Origin: Liquorilactobacillus sicerae
Lineage (GTDB): Bacteria; Bacillota; Bacilli; Lactobacillales; Lactobacillaceae
DNA length: 64,000 bases
Assembly (NCBI RefSeq): GCF_029916425.1
Contig: NZ_JAHAVQ010000003.1
Span: forward strand, 62,001-126,000
Reading direction: 5' to 3'
Both the position numbers and the translations under genes were made by a program. Below the pieces are notes generated by a model. The model worked only from the letters and a program-made list of their open reading frames with translations. It did no database searches and was not told where the DNA came from. The first letter of the stretch is position 1. Each line of letters starts with the position of its first letter. This document shows positions 25,343 to 35,241 of this stretch, piece by piece.

Positions 25343-26794
25343 TTATTTTTTTATACTAACATCATCCAACGGTATCAACTTTGTATGATTTTTTAACTTG
25401 TAGCCTAAAAACAAAATTAAGAATATCGGTATGCAAGAGTAAGTAATTAGAAGCTCATACCAATTAAAATCAATCGTCAATTCAATTCCTTTTTCTAAAA
25501 TAATCAACACGCAAATCAGAGTCGACAAAATCGGTCCTAAAGGAAAAAACTTAGCACGATATTTTAAGCTACTTAGTGGTATATTTTTTTTCTTTAGGAT
25601 CATTCTAAAGCGCAAATGTGAGATAGAAATTCCTAACCATGCGATAAATCCCGTTAAACCACTAGCTGTAACTAAGAAATCATAAATTCCTACTTCAAAA
25701 AAATTCATCAAGAAGATTAATAACCCGATAAATGTTGTCACAAATAAAGCTAAACTTGGTATACCCTGCTTATTTGTCTTTATGAAAATTGATAACGCTC
25801 CTTTATGATATGAAAGTGAGTAAAGCATTCGAGTTGCTGCGTAAATACCAGAGTTAGCTGATGATAAAACTGATATTAAAATTACAAAGTTCATTATACT
25901 TGCTGCTGAATTTAAGCCAGATTGTTTAAAGACCAATGTAAATGGGCTTATTGCAATATCTTTAGTACTCGATCCAAGTAAGAACGGACTATCATACGGA
26001 ATTAAACATGAAATCACAAAAATTGATAAGATGTAAAATAATAATATTCTCCAGAAGATTTGCTTGGTTGCTTTAGGTATGCTTTCTTCTGGATTAGCTG
26101 ATTCACCAGCCGTTATCCCGATAAGTTCCGTTCCTTGAAACGAAAAGGCTGCTGTTGAAAAAGACCCTAGCATTGATAAAAGGCCTAAAAAGGGTGCCTT
26201 TTTATAAGTGAAATTTTTCAAACCTGTAAATGGCTGCCCTAATTTTCCAAAAATCATTAGGAAACCTAAAAATATAAAAATAAGTATAACCAAAATTTTA
26301 ATCAGTGATAACCAATACTCAGTTTCTGCAAAAGAACGAGCAGAAATAATATTGATAAAAAACATAACAGCTAAAGCCAGTAAACTAAAAATCCAGGTGG
26401 GACTATTGGGTAACCAGAACTTGATTATTATGCTGACGGTAGTAATATCAACTGCCAAAGTTATTACCCAATTAAGCCAATAATTCCACCCCAAAGCAAA
26501 TCCTAATGCAGGATCAACAAACTTTCCAGCATAAGATGCAAATGATCCACTAATAGGCATATACGTGGCCATTTCACCAAGACTAGTCATCAAGAAATAG
26601 ACCATAATGCCAACTGTGATATACGCGACTAAAGCCCCACCTGGCCCTGCAGAACTAATTGTAAGACCGCTAGCAACGAATAATCCAGTTCCAATGCTTC
26701 CTCCTAAAGCAATCATAGATAAGTGCCTTGTCTTTAAAACTCGTTTAACCTGATTTTTGCTTTTATCATTTTGAACCGCGTTTTCTTTTTTCAT
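25343..26794 (-). CDS. APC amino acid permease (LysP-like, AAT family)
   Basis: A 483-residue permease with about 12 TM segments. The N-terminus VLKTRHLSMIALGGSIGTGLF and block SLGEMATYMPISGSFASYAG are typical of the amino-acid transporter (AAT) family, which includes LysP and aromatic or basic amino acid carriers. The start ATG at 26794 follows GAGGG; a GTG four codons upstream overlaps that site. It ends the arginine deiminase cluster, so a basic amino acid or another nitrogen substrate is plausible, but specificity is not readable. Confidence 0.82.
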   Translation of the reverse strand: MKKENAVQNDKSKNQVKRVLKTRHLSMIALGGSIGTGLFVASGLTISSAGPGGALVAYITVGIMVYFLMTSLGEMATYMPISGSFASYAGKFVDPALGFALGWNYWLNWVITLAVDITTVSIIIKFWLPNSPTWIFSLLALAVMFFINIISARSFAETEYWLSLIKILVILIFIFLGFLMIFGKLGQPFTGLKNFTYKKAPFLGLLSMLGSFSTAAFSFQGTELIGITAGESANPEESIPKATKQIFWRILLFYILSIFVISCLIPYDSPFLLGSSTKDIAISPFTLVFKQSGLNSAASIMNFVILISVLSSANSGIYAATRMLYSLSYHKGALSIFIKTNKQGIPSLALFVTTFIGLLIFLMNFFEVGIYDFLVTASGLTGFIAWLGISISHLRFRMILKKKNIPLSSLKYRAKFFPLGPILSTLICVLIILEKGIELTIDFNWYELLITYSCIPIFLILFLGYKLKNHTKLIPLDDVSIKK

Positions 26795-26847
26795 TTTCAG
26801 ATACACCCTCTAATAATTTATTAAACTTACTAGATGCAAGGGCTATC

Positions 26848-27264
26848 TTAATCAAACCAAATATTCAATTCATTAATAGCATTTTGCTTAGTATCAGAAG
26901 TATGAATGAAATTATGCATCTTATCGCCGCCATATAATGATAAATGTCCTCTAATAGTCTCAGGTTGCGCTAAATTAGGGTCGGTGTTTCCTGCTAATTT
27001 ATGCAATTCATCAATTACATTATCACCAGAGACCTTTAATACAATTATTGGGCCAGATAACATATAATTAAGTAGGTCTTTAAAAAATGTTTTGTTCTTC
27101 AAGTTTTTATAATGATCGGTTAATTGATTTTCAGATGCATAAATCATCTTCATATCTTCGATGTTAAATGGAGTATTTTCGATTACTTCGATGATTTCTC
27201 CAATTAATTTTTTTTCAATACTATCTGGCTTTATAATTACGCAAGACTGTTGATATTCTTTCAT
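26848..27264 (-). CDS. ndk: Nucleoside diphosphate kinase-like protein (atypical)
   Basis: A 138-residue NDK-fold protein. In the standard numbering Lys12 (IIKPD), Tyr52, Thr94 (GNTDP) and Arg105 (TIRG) are kept, and the phospho-histidine is His121 in NFIHTSD. The phosphate-contacting Arg88 is replaced by His88, and the usual HGSDS reads HTSDT; there is also a three-residue insertion before Asn118. It lies between argR and a permease in the arginine deiminase island. Typical NDK balances NTP pools using ATP; activity here is uncertain because of the Arg88 change. Confidence 0.78.
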   Translation of the reverse strand: MKEYQQSCVIIKPDSIEKKLIGEIIEVIENTPFNIEDMKMIYASENQLTDHYKNLKNKTFFKDLLNYMLSGPIIVLKVSGDNVIDELHKLAGNTDPNLAQPETIRGHLSLYGGDKMHNFIHTSDTKQNAINELNIWFD

Positions 27265-27315
27265 AATTCGTTACTTCCCATGAGTATTATTATTGAATTA
27301 TTAAGTCAGAAAAAG

Positions 27316-27780
27316 TTATTTTAAACTTGCATCAATATGATCCTCAAATAACTTTTCTACAAAAATAGCGTCCTCGATGCTTGAACTAATGATCATAATT
27401 GTATCATAACCAGCAACGCTGCCTGTAACTTCAGGAACCTCTAAACTATCCAGCAACGCAGTCAAAACATTGGCAAAATTAGGAACTGTATGGATAACAT
27501 TTATATATTCGATTCTTTGTACGTTATAAACGTACTGGTTAACTGTTTCATAGAACTTCCAAACCATATTTTCTTTAGATACTTGTGCTTGAGCATAGTA
27601 AATTAGACCATTATCGTCTCTTTTCTTTACTATATTTAGAGATCGAATGTCTCTCGATATGGTTGCTTGAGTTACTTCTACGCCATTTTCCTTTAACTGT
27701 TCGATCAATTCTTGTTGCGTAGAGATTTTATTTTTATTAATTAGAAGTTGGATTAATTTTCTTCTTTTATCATTTTCCAA
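27316..27780 (-). CDS. argR: ArgR-family arginine regulator
   Basis: A 154-residue ArgR/AhrC-type protein. The N-terminal winged helix contains STQQELIEQLKENGVEVTQA and TISRDIRSL; the C-terminal oligomerisation domain carries SVAGYDTIMII. The usual GTIAGDDTI motif, whose two Asp residues contact arginine, reads GYDT here (Tyr125-Asp126). The start is TTG at 27780 with GGGGG upstream. Placement inside the arc cluster suggests it controls arginine catabolism, perhaps as partner of another ArgR. Confidence 0.9.
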   Translation of the reverse strand: MENDKRRKLIQLLINKNKISTQQELIEQLKENGVEVTQATISRDIRSLNIVKKRDDNGLIYYAQAQVSKENMVWKFYETVNQYVYNVQRIEYINVIHTVPNFANVLTALLDSLEVPEVTGSVAGYDTIMIISSSIEDAIFVEKLFEDHIDASLK

Positions 27781-27796
27781 ATTAATTGCCCCCTAA

Positions 27797-29221
27797 TTAA
27801 AAAGTGATTTTTCCAACTATTATTTGATAGAATGCAGCTATTGCACATAGAACTATGAGAACTGCAATTCCCAGTTCAGTTTTACTAAACGCCTTTTCAG
27901 CTTTGTTATCTTTCTTTTGTAATTGATAGTAAAAAATTATTCCCGGTGCAAAAAGTAATGTTGTTAAAAGTAAATATTTTAACCCGGCTGCATAAATTAA
28001 CCAGCACGCATAAACACTTGCAACCACGCCAATAACTATATTTTTTTGTTTTCCTTCAACATTATTATCCTCACTCAACGAAAATTTTAGCTGGTAAAAA
28101 CCTGAAAAAGCATATGGAATTAATATTGCAGAACTTGCAAGAGAATAGAAGAAATTGTAAGCTCGACTTGAAATTAGAAAAGTAAAGAAGAAAACTTGAA
28201 TTAAAACATTTGTTACTAATAGTGAATTAATCGGTGCTCCATTTTTATTCTCTTTAGCAAAGAATTTTGGAAATGTTCCATTTTTGGCTGCTTCATAAGG
28301 TAACTGCCCTGCAAACATTGTCCATGACAGCCAGGCACCGACCACTGAAATAATTAAGCCTAGATTAACCAAAACTGCTCCCCATTTACCGACAACTGAC
28401 TCTAATAAGTATGCCATTGAAGGTTGACGCAACTTCGATAATTCAGATCCATTCATTACACCTAATGACAGCAAAGTAACTAACATGTAAATCAAGATAA
28501 CAGTAATAATTCCAAAAATAGTTGCTTTCCCGACATCTGATCTTTTTTTGGCTTGGCCTGAAAACAATACTGCTCCTTCAATCCCAATAAAGACCCAAAC
28601 AGTTACAAGCATTGTGCTTTTAACTTGAGACATGACCGGTTTTAATTCAAAATTGTGAGACACTGTTCCCCAAAAGTCTGATGTGAAAATGCCTAATTTA
28701 AAAGAAATCAGCATGATTACTAGAAAAACTCCAATTGGAATCAATTTAGCAACCGTTAAAATTGTATTTATAAAAGAAGCTGATTGTATGCCTTGCAGAA
28801 TCAAAAAATGACAGATCCACAGTATTAAAGAAGCTGCTATAATTGAATAAATGTTTTGACCACTTCCAAATACTGGGAAAAAATAGCCAACAGAACTCAT
28901 TAGTAATGTTGCATATCCAACATTTCCTAACCATGCAGAAATCCAGTAACCCCACGCTGAATTAAATCCCATATATTTTCCAAAACCAGCTTCCGCATAA
29001 CTATAAATTCCAGCGTCTAAATCAGGACGTTTCATATTTAAGTTTTGAAAACTCAAAGCTAATGAAATCATGCCAATTGCTGTAATAATCCAGCCAATTA
29101 TTTGTGATCCAGCTGAAGCAGATCTTGACATGTCACTCATAAGATTAAATATTCCACCACCAATAATTGATCCAACAACTAGACCAATTAATTCAATCAA
29201 ATTAAGTTTTTTTACTTCCAC
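27797..29221 (-). CDS. arcD: Arginine/ornithine antiporter (APC family), copy 1
   Basis: A 474-residue transporter with about 12-13 TM segments. It begins KKLNLIELIGLVVGSIIGGG, the helix 1 motif of arginine:ornithine (ArcD) and related exchangers, and has GGIFNLMSDMSRSASAG after it. It exchanges arginine for ornithine so that the deiminase pathway runs without ATP cost. It starts with GTG after AGGAGGTCG and is preceded by a terminator-like hairpin that separates it from arcC. It is a paralogue, not a copy, of the 31393-32853 product. Confidence 0.83.
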   Translation of the reverse strand: MEVKKLNLIELIGLVVGSIIGGGIFNLMSDMSRSASAGSQIIGWIITAIGMISLALSFQNLNMKRPDLDAGIYSYAEAGFGKYMGFNSAWGYWISAWLGNVGYATLLMSSVGYFFPVFGSGQNIYSIIAASLILWICHFLILQGIQSASFINTILTVAKLIPIGVFLVIMLISFKLGIFTSDFWGTVSHNFELKPVMSQVKSTMLVTVWVFIGIEGAVLFSGQAKKRSDVGKATIFGIITVILIYMLVTLLSLGVMNGSELSKLRQPSMAYLLESVVGKWGAVLVNLGLIISVVGAWLSWTMFAGQLPYEAAKNGTFPKFFAKENKNGAPINSLLVTNVLIQVFFFTFLISSRAYNFFYSLASSAILIPYAFSGFYQLKFSLSEDNNVEGKQKNIVIGVVASVYACWLIYAAGLKYLLLTTLLFAPGIIFYYQLQKKDNKAEKAFSKTELGIAVLIVLCAIAAFYQIIVGKITF

Positions 29222-29238
29222 AACTTTCGACCTCCTTT

Positions 29239-29297
29239 AAAAAAAGGGGAATCATATTAAAAGTACGATACTAACTTTCTTGATCCCCCTTTTTTTA
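29239..29297 (-). terminator. Internal terminator/attenuator hairpin between arcC and arcD copy 1
   Basis: AAAAAAAGGGG plus ATCA (from 29239) pairs with TGAT plus CCCC and a T-run (29281-29297), leaving a loop of about 26 nt. On the minus strand the T-run follows directly and adjoins the AGGAGG of arcD. It would reduce transcription of arcD-argR-ndk-permease relative to arcABC. Confidence 0.65.
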
Positions 29298-29299
29298 TG

Positions 29300-30238
29300 C
29301 TATTTTGAAATGATTGTGCCTACTCCTTTTTCAAGCAGTTGTTTAACATTGTCGAGAGAAGTAATTATCGCTTTTCCATCTGTTTGCTCAACAAACTCAA
29401 TGGCTGCATTGACCTTAGGCAACATGCTTCCCTTAGCAAACTGATTTTCAGAAATGTAGCGTTTTAATTCATTAACAGTTACATCAGTTAATTTCAATTG
29501 ATTTGGTTTGTTAAAGTTTACATATACATAATCAACTGCTGTCAAAATAATCAGTTCGTCTGCTTCAATATTCTCTGCCAATTTTGCAGCACCGTAATCC
29601 TTATCTATCACAGCTTCTTGGCCGATGAAGTTGCCATCAGCATCTTTTGAAACTGGAATTCCACCACCACCAGCAGCAATTGGAATTAAGTTGTCTTTAA
29701 GCATTGCGGAAACAGCTGGATATTCAATTACTTCCTTAGGGATTGGAGACGGAACTACACGTCGATACCCTCGCCCAGCATCTTCAACAAAAATATAATC
29801 AGGATGCTTTTCTTGCTCTTGTTTTGCTTCCTCTTTCTGATAAAAAGGACCAATTGGCTTTGAAGGGTTTTTGAAAGCTGGGTCATCCGCTGAGACTTCA
29901 GTTTGAGTAATTATAGTCGCAGCCTTTTTATGAATGCCTTCTTTTTCCAAAACCTCATTAAATGCCTGCTGCATCCAGTACCCAATACTACCTTCTGTCA
30001 TGGCACCAATTGTATCTAAGGGCATCACTGGATTCTTTGCTGTGCTTCCTGCAACCTGCTGAAGCAACAAATTACCAACTTGCGGGCCATTACCATGAGT
30101 AACTACTAATTGATGCCCTTGTTTAATAAATTCTACTAAAACATTAACAGTTTTTTTAATTGCTTCTTGTTGAGATTTTGCACTTGCATCCTTAGATAAA
30201 ATTGCATTACCTCCTAGAGCAACAACAATTTTTTTCAT
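29300..30238 (-). CDS. arcC: Carbamate kinase
   Basis: A 312-residue amino-acid-kinase-fold enzyme that transfers the phosphate of carbamoyl phosphate to ADP, the ATP-yielding step of the arginine deiminase pathway. Visible motifs are VVALGGNAILSKDAS, VVTHGNGPQVGNLLLQQ and PIAAGGGGIPV. The ATG at 30238 follows a good ribosome site. It lies 30 nt downstream of arcB copy 1. Length is normal. Confidence 0.96.
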   Translation of the reverse strand: MKKIVVALGGNAILSKDASAKSQQEAIKKTVNVLVEFIKQGHQLVVTHGNGPQVGNLLLQQVAGSTAKNPVMPLDTIGAMTEGSIGYWMQQAFNEVLEKEGIHKKAATIITQTEVSADDPAFKNPSKPIGPFYQKEEAKQEQEKHPDYIFVEDAGRGYRRVVPSPIPKEVIEYPAVSAMLKDNLIPIAAGGGGIPVSKDADGNFIGQEAVIDKDYGAAKLAENIEADELIILTAVDYVYVNFNKPNQLKLTDVTVNELKRYISENQFAKGSMLPKVNAAIEFVEQTDGKAIITSLDNVKQLLEKGVGTIISK

Positions 30239-30265
30239 AAAGAGAACCTTCTTTCAAACTTTTGT

Positions 30266-31356
30266 TTATTATTTGCCTAATGTAGCTACCATTACTGCTT
30301 TGATCGTATGCATTCTGTTTTCTGCTTCTTCAAAAACTACAGAATTCTTGCTTTCAAAAACTTCATCTGTAACTTCCATTTCACTTAAACCATACTGTTC
30401 GGCAATCTTCTTCCCAACTTCAGTTTCGGTATTATGAAATGCTGGCAAGCAATGTTCAAAAATTACATTTGGATTGTTAGTTTTATCCAGTACTGATCGG
30501 TTAACCTGATAAGGCTGCAACAAGTTGATTCTTTCTTTCCAAATGTTATCTGGTTCACCCATTGAAACCCAAACATCTGTATAAATAACATCAGCTTGAT
30601 CGACGCCCTCAGCAATGTCATTAAATACTTTAATTTGAGCACCGGTCTTTTGAGCAATTTTATCAATTTTCGCTAAAAGCTCTGCTGATGGCTGCAGCTC
30701 TTTCGGACATACAACGTGATATGTCATTCCCATTTTAGCTGCACCGATCATCAAGGCATTTGAAACGTTATCACGTCCGTCACCTACAAAGGCAAACTTA
30801 ACATCCTTGTAATCTTTCTTTAAAATCTCCTTAGCTGTCAGAAAATCAGCTAAGACCTGCGTTGGATGATCTTCATCAGTTAAGCCATTCCAAACCGGAA
30901 CTCCAGAATATTCAGCTAATGTTTCAACTGTTCTTTGCGAAAATCCTCGATATTCAATTCCATCAAACATTCTTCCTAGAACACGTGCCGTATCCTTTGC
31001 CGATTCTTTGTGACCCATATGGCTTCCAGACGGTCCAAGATAAGTAACATGTGCCCCCTGATCATGAGCAGCTACTTCAAAAGAACAACGTGTTCTTGTT
31101 GAACTCTTTTCAAAAATCAAAGCAATATTTTTGCCTTCCAGCGTTGGCTGTTCTGTCCCGGTATATTTGGCTTTCTTTAAATTCTCCGCTAAATCGAGCA
31201 AGTATCTAATTTCTCTTGGTGTATAATCCATTAAAGTTAAATAATTTTTATTGCGTACATTAAACATATTCTTTTTCTCCTTTATTTAATTATTTTTTCA
31301 AATCTTCACAATAAATTGGCATTGACATACAACGTGGGCCACCATGTCCATGAAAA
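30266..31356 (-). repeat. Direct repeat, copy 1 (arcB plus arcA 3' end)
   Basis: This stretch matches 32945-34035 at almost every base, at an offset of 2679. In the arcB coding part I found two mismatches, both near the 5' end of the gene; more appear in the arcA tail, and similarity ends at about 31356. The repeat flanks arcD copy 2 together with its partner. Confidence 0.9.
30269..31267 (-). CDS. arcB: Ornithine carbamoyltransferase, copy 1
   Basis: A 332-residue catabolic ornithine transcarbamylase that splits citrulline into ornithine and carbamoyl phosphate. The carbamoyl-phosphate motif STRT is at 56-59, DHPTQ at 133-137, the ornithine loop SMGE at 235-238 and HCLP at 272-275. The protein is identical to the product of 32948-33946. 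It is preceded on its transcript by a remnant of the arcA end and followed by arcC. The redundancy reflects a recent duplication or ongoing gene conversion. Confidence 0.96.
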   Translation of the reverse strand: MFNVRNKNYLTLMDYTPREIRYLLDLAENLKKAKYTGTEQPTLEGKNIALIFEKSSTRTRCSFEVAAHDQGAHVTYLGPSGSHMGHKESAKDTARVLGRMFDGIEYRGFSQRTVETLAEYSGVPVWNGLTDEDHPTQVLADFLTAKEILKKDYKDVKFAFVGDGRDNVSNALMIGAAKMGMTYHVVCPKELQPSAELLAKIDKIAQKTGAQIKVFNDIAEGVDQADVIYTDVWVSMGEPDNIWKERINLLQPYQVNRSVLDKTNNPNVIFEHCLPAFHNTETEVGKKIAEQYGLSEMEVTDEVFESKNSVVFEEAENRMHTIKAVMVATLGK

Positions 31357-31361
31357 GCCAT
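31290..31361 (-). pseudogene. arcA 3' remnant upstream of arcB copy 1
   Basis: Minus-strand translation gives [20 protein letters not shown] then a stop, against [20 protein letters not shown] at the end of intact arcA. The differences include two Arg to His and one Arg to Cys change. The rest of the gene is missing, and 31362-31392 is unrelated spacer. It marks the edge of the duplicated block. Confidence 0.85.
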
Positions 31362-31392
31362 AAATGAATTTTCAAAAGCTTAGCGCAAATTA

Positions 31393-32853
31393 TTAATTAA
31401 AAAGAATATTTCCTGTAAATAATCCATAAATTCCAGTTAAAGCCATAAGAGTTATTATTGACCAAGCACTTTTTTCAAATTTATCCCATTTCTCATTTCT
31501 TTCAATTTTGCCTTTCCAATATAGGGGTAAACCAGTTAGCCACACAATAGCTGCTAATAAAAGATATTTTAAACCTGCGCCATAAATCATAAACATTGAA
31601 AAAGAAACTGCTAATACTGCCCAAGCACCGGAACTAATCCTTTCAGTTCTTGTTTTGTTATTAAATCCCGTTCCCTTTATGGCACTCTTTAATGCATAAA
31701 GGGAAACCATCAAATAAGGAACTATTGAAAGTGAGGTTGAAAACTCCAACAAAACTCTATACCCTGCCGAATAGATACCAGCAACGATCATTAATACTTG
31801 AGTTATTCCCGCTGTCACAATCAACGAATTAATTGGTGCTTCATTTTTATTCAATCCATTTAACCATCTAGTACTTGATCCGCCACGACCAGCCAATCTT
31901 GTTTCTTCTGCACTTAAATTTACCCAAGCAATTAATGCCCCTAAGACCGAAATTATTAAGCAAATATTAATCAGCCATCCTCCCCATGAACCAACCATAT
32001 GTTCCATTAACCCGGCCATTGAAGGATCATGCAAATTTGAAATTTCCTTGGGTACCATTAAGCCTAAAGACAAAATGCTTGTTCCAACTAGTAGCAAAAT
32101 AACAACAGTTGCTCCAATTGTTGTGGCTTTAGCAACGTCTGATAACTTCTTTGCACGTGTAGCAAATATAGTCCCTGATTCAACACCTATCAAAGTCCAC
32201 ATAGCTGCTAATAAAACCGATTTACTCTGACTAAAAATAGATACATGTGTCCATTTACCTAAAGATGTATTATAAATTTGAGTAGAACTAAAATGTGCCA
32301 TAAAGATATGTGGACTAAAATTTAGTAAGGCCAAAATAATAAACAATGCGATTGGAATTACTTTTGCGATAGTTGTTACATTATTTAACCAAGTCTCTGT
32401 TTTAACACCTTTAGATACCATAAAAACAACTATCCATAATAAAACCGATGATGTAATCACTGCAGCCCAGGTCGTACCATTACCGAAAAATCTAAATATC
32501 GTAAAGCTTCCAAATGCAGAAAATAAAACTGTTAGATAACTAGAATTCCCAATTGAATCTCCTGCACCATGTCCGTAAGCTGCTATAAAGCCACCCACAT
32601 TACCAAACATATTTTTACTCCAACCATAGATACCATCATCAATCTCAGGCTGTTGTAATGTTAAATTTCGATAGACAAATACTAATGACAGCATTCCAAT
32701 TGCTACGATTGTCCAACCAATTAAAATTCCTTCTGGATTAGCATTTTGAGTCATCGTTGCTGGCAATGCAAATATCCCTGAACCTATTGTTCCGCCAATT
32801 ACTAAAGCTATTAAACCACCTAATCCAACTTTACTTTTTATTTCATCTTTCAT
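31393..32853 (-). CDS. arcD: Arginine/ornithine antiporter (APC family), copy 2
   Basis: A 486-residue permease with about 12-13 TM segments. The first helix region KVGLGGLIALVIGGTIGSGIF and QQPEIDDGIYGWSKNMFGN match the ArcD/APC exchanger family; it aligns throughout with the 27797-29221 product (for example GIYSYAEAGFGKYMG there) but is clearly diverged. It lies between the two arcB copies, so recombination between them would remove it. It probably exchanges arginine or citrulline for ornithine; specificity is not readable. Confidence 0.83.
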   Translation of the reverse strand: MKDEIKSKVGLGGLIALVIGGTIGSGIFALPATMTQNANPEGILIGWTIVAIGMLSLVFVYRNLTLQQPEIDDGIYGWSKNMFGNVGGFIAAYGHGAGDSIGNSSYLTVLFSAFGSFTIFRFFGNGTTWAAVITSSVLLWIVVFMVSKGVKTETWLNNVTTIAKVIPIALFIILALLNFSPHIFMAHFSSTQIYNTSLGKWTHVSIFSQSKSVLLAAMWTLIGVESGTIFATRAKKLSDVAKATTIGATVVILLLVGTSILSLGLMVPKEISNLHDPSMAGLMEHMVGSWGGWLINICLIISVLGALIAWVNLSAEETRLAGRGGSSTRWLNGLNKNEAPINSLIVTAGITQVLMIVAGIYSAGYRVLLEFSTSLSIVPYLMVSLYALKSAIKGTGFNNKTRTERISSGAWAVLAVSFSMFMIYGAGLKYLLLAAIVWLTGLPLYWKGKIERNEKWDKFEKSAWSIITLMALTGIYGLFTGNILFN

Positions 32854-32944
32854 AATTAAACATCTCTTTTATTTTGCGTCTAATTTTTAAAAAGATACTT
32901 TGTTAAAAAAGAAAATCAGTTTATAGTTACTGCCACCAAAGCGA

Positions 32945-34035
32945 ATATTATTTGCCTAATGTAGCTACCATTACTGCTTTGATCGTATGCATTCTGTTTT
33001 CTGCTTCTTCAAAAACTACAGAATTCTTGCTTTCAAAAACTTCATCTGTAACTTCCATTTCACTTAAACCATACTGTTCGGCAATCTTCTTCCCAACTTC
33101 AGTTTCGGTATTATGAAATGCTGGCAAGCAATGTTCAAAAATTACATTTGGATTGTTAGTTTTATCCAGTACTGATCGGTTAACCTGATAAGGCTGCAAC
33201 AAGTTGATTCTTTCTTTCCAAATGTTATCTGGTTCACCCATTGAAACCCAAACATCTGTATAAATAACATCAGCTTGATCGACGCCCTCAGCAATGTCAT
33301 TAAATACTTTAATTTGAGCACCGGTCTTTTGAGCAATTTTATCAATTTTCGCTAAAAGCTCTGCTGATGGCTGCAGCTCTTTCGGACATACAACGTGATA
33401 TGTCATTCCCATTTTAGCTGCACCGATCATCAAGGCATTTGAAACGTTATCACGTCCGTCACCTACAAAGGCAAACTTAACATCCTTGTAATCTTTCTTT
33501 AAAATCTCCTTAGCTGTCAGAAAATCAGCTAAGACCTGCGTTGGATGATCTTCATCAGTTAAGCCATTCCAAACCGGAACTCCAGAATATTCAGCTAATG
33601 TTTCAACTGTTCTTTGCGAAAATCCTCGATATTCAATTCCATCAAACATTCTTCCTAGAACACGTGCCGTATCCTTTGCCGATTCTTTGTGACCCATATG
33701 GCTTCCAGACGGTCCAAGATAAGTAACATGTGCCCCCTGATCATGAGCAGCTACTTCAAAAGAACAACGTGTTCTTGTTGAACTCTTTTCAAAAATCAAA
33801 GCAATATTTTTGCCTTCCAGCGTTGGCTGTTCTGTCCCGGTATATTTGGCTTTCTTTAAATTCTCCGCTAAATCGAGCAAGTACCTAATTTCTCTTGGTG
33901 TATAATCCATTAAAGTTAAATAATTCTTATTGCGTACATTAAACATATTCTTTTTCTCCTTTATTTAATTATTTTTTCAAATCTTCACGATAAATTGGCA
34001 TTGACATACAACGTGGGCCACCACGTCCGCGTGAT
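32945..34035 (-). repeat. Direct repeat, copy 2 (arcB plus arcA 3' end)
   Basis: Partner of 30266-31356. This copy contains arcB and the intact 3' end of arcA, so it probably represents the ancestral junction. Confidence 0.9.
32948..33946 (-). CDS. arcB: Ornithine carbamoyltransferase, copy 2
   Basis: A 332-residue enzyme identical in sequence to the 30269-31267 product, with STRT (56-59), SMGE (235-238) and HCLP (272-275). It lies 22 nt downstream of arcA, the usual arcA-arcB arrangement, and so is the likely original copy. It converts citrulline and phosphate to ornithine and carbamoyl phosphate. A 94-nt AT-rich gap separates its end from arcD copy 2. Confidence 0.96.
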   Translation of the reverse strand: MFNVRNKNYLTLMDYTPREIRYLLDLAENLKKAKYTGTEQPTLEGKNIALIFEKSSTRTRCSFEVAAHDQGAHVTYLGPSGSHMGHKESAKDTARVLGRMFDGIEYRGFSQRTVETLAEYSGVPVWNGLTDEDHPTQVLADFLTAKEILKKDYKDVKFAFVGDGRDNVSNALMIGAAKMGMTYHVVCPKELQPSAELLAKIDKIAQKTGAQIKVFNDIAEGVDQADVIYTDVWVSMGEPDNIWKERINLLQPYQVNRSVLDKTNNPNVIFEHCLPAFHNTETEVGKKIAEQYGLSEMEVTDEVFESKNSVVFEEAENRMHTIKAVMVATLGK

Positions 34036-35204
34036 AATTCACTGGACTGAATTTCATGGACATGTAAGCCATGTTTTCTTAAAATGTCATTTGATACATA
34101 GTTACGATTATAAGTAACGACCTCTCCTGGAGCAATTGCTAATGTATTTGAGCCATCATTCCATTGTTCACGAGGAGCAACAATTGGATCACCGTTACCA
34201 GTTGGAATCAAATCTAAATCATCTAACTTAAGGGCTGCCTTCAAGACCTCTTTCAGATTACGTTCGTGTTTAACTGATACGCCTTGATCTTTAGGATGCA
34301 TAACCCAAATATCAATCTGCTGATCTTGATTTAAAATTGCTGGATGCACTGTAAACTGATCGTAATTAATCATTGTAAATACCGTATCTAGATGCATCAT
34401 TGCATGATTATGCGGGATCTTAATTGCTAGAACTGTATCGTATCCTGAATTTTTTGTGAACAGACTTTTAGCAATATCCTCAATTGCTTCTGCTGTCGTT
34501 CTTTGGGAAATACCAATTGCCAAAACATGATCATTTAAGACTAATTCATCACCACCTTCAATATGATTAAGATGATTCCGATCTCGCCAAACCTGGACAC
34601 CTTTATTTGCAAACTTTGGATGGTTGGAAATAATATATTCCATAAATAACGACTCTCTTTGACGTGCCGCAAACGTCATCTTGTTAATGCTTAACTCATT
34701 TCCAATTGCAGCAGCTGGATCTCTTGTAAAGTACAAATTAGGCATTGGATCCATTAGAAAAGGATATGCTTTATCTCCAGATGCTTCTTTAAGATCTAGC
34801 GAACTTAGTTCAACTTCATCTTTTCGAACTCCTTCCATGATATGAGTAATCATTTCCAAATTACCCATATGACCTAAATATCCAAAAAGAACTTTCGCGG
34901 TTTCGCTTTCTTCCTTAAATCCAGACTCGGAGATCATCCGATTCAGGAAATCTTTTTTTACCTCAGAGTTAGTCAATGATTCTGAAACCAAATTATCTAA
35001 ATACAAGACTTCGGTCCCATTAGCTTTTAGAACTTGTGCAAATTCATCATGTTCTTTTTGAGCTATCGGCAAGTAAGGAATATCATCGAATAGTAGCCGA
35101 GGCATTGTGTCCGGAGTTATGTTTTCAATCTCTTTACCCGGCCTCTTTAAAATAACAGCTTTCAGTTTACCAATTTCTGATTTAACATTTATCGGTTTAG
35201 ACAT
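33969..35204 (-). CDS. arcA: Arginine deiminase
   Basis: A 411-residue guanidino-modifying enzyme that converts arginine to citrulline and ammonia, the first step of the deiminase pathway, giving acid resistance and ATP. Typical blocks are [21 protein letters not shown] at the start, [22 protein letters not shown], and the nucleophile Cys399 in GGPRCMSMP. It is the first gene of the arc operon, with AGGAGG before the ATG and a cre-overlapped promoter upstream. Length is normal for the family. Confidence 0.97.
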   Translation of the reverse strand: MSKPINVKSEIGKLKAVILKRPGKEIENITPDTMPRLLFDDIPYLPIAQKEHDEFAQVLKANGTEVLYLDNLVSESLTNSEVKKDFLNRMISESGFKEESETAKVLFGYLGHMGNLEMITHIMEGVRKDEVELSSLDLKEASGDKAYPFLMDPMPNLYFTRDPAAAIGNELSINKMTFAARQRESLFMEYIISNHPKFANKGVQVWRDRNHLNHIEGGDELVLNDHVLAIGISQRTTAEAIEDIAKSLFTKNSGYDTVLAIKIPHNHAMMHLDTVFTMINYDQFTVHPAILNQDQQIDIWVMHPKDQGVSVKHERNLKEVLKAALKLDDLDLIPTGNGDPIVAPREQWNDGSNTLAIAPGEVVTYNRNYVSNDILRKHGLHVHEIQSSELSRGRGGPRCMSMPIYREDLKK

Positions 35205-35241
35205 TTTTCATCAACCTCCTGTATATTTTTATTACAATCAT

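Noticed and set aside
30463-30666. Extra small reading frames repeated in both arcB copies
   Set aside because: They appear twice only because arcB is duplicated and lie in another frame of a clear enzyme gene.
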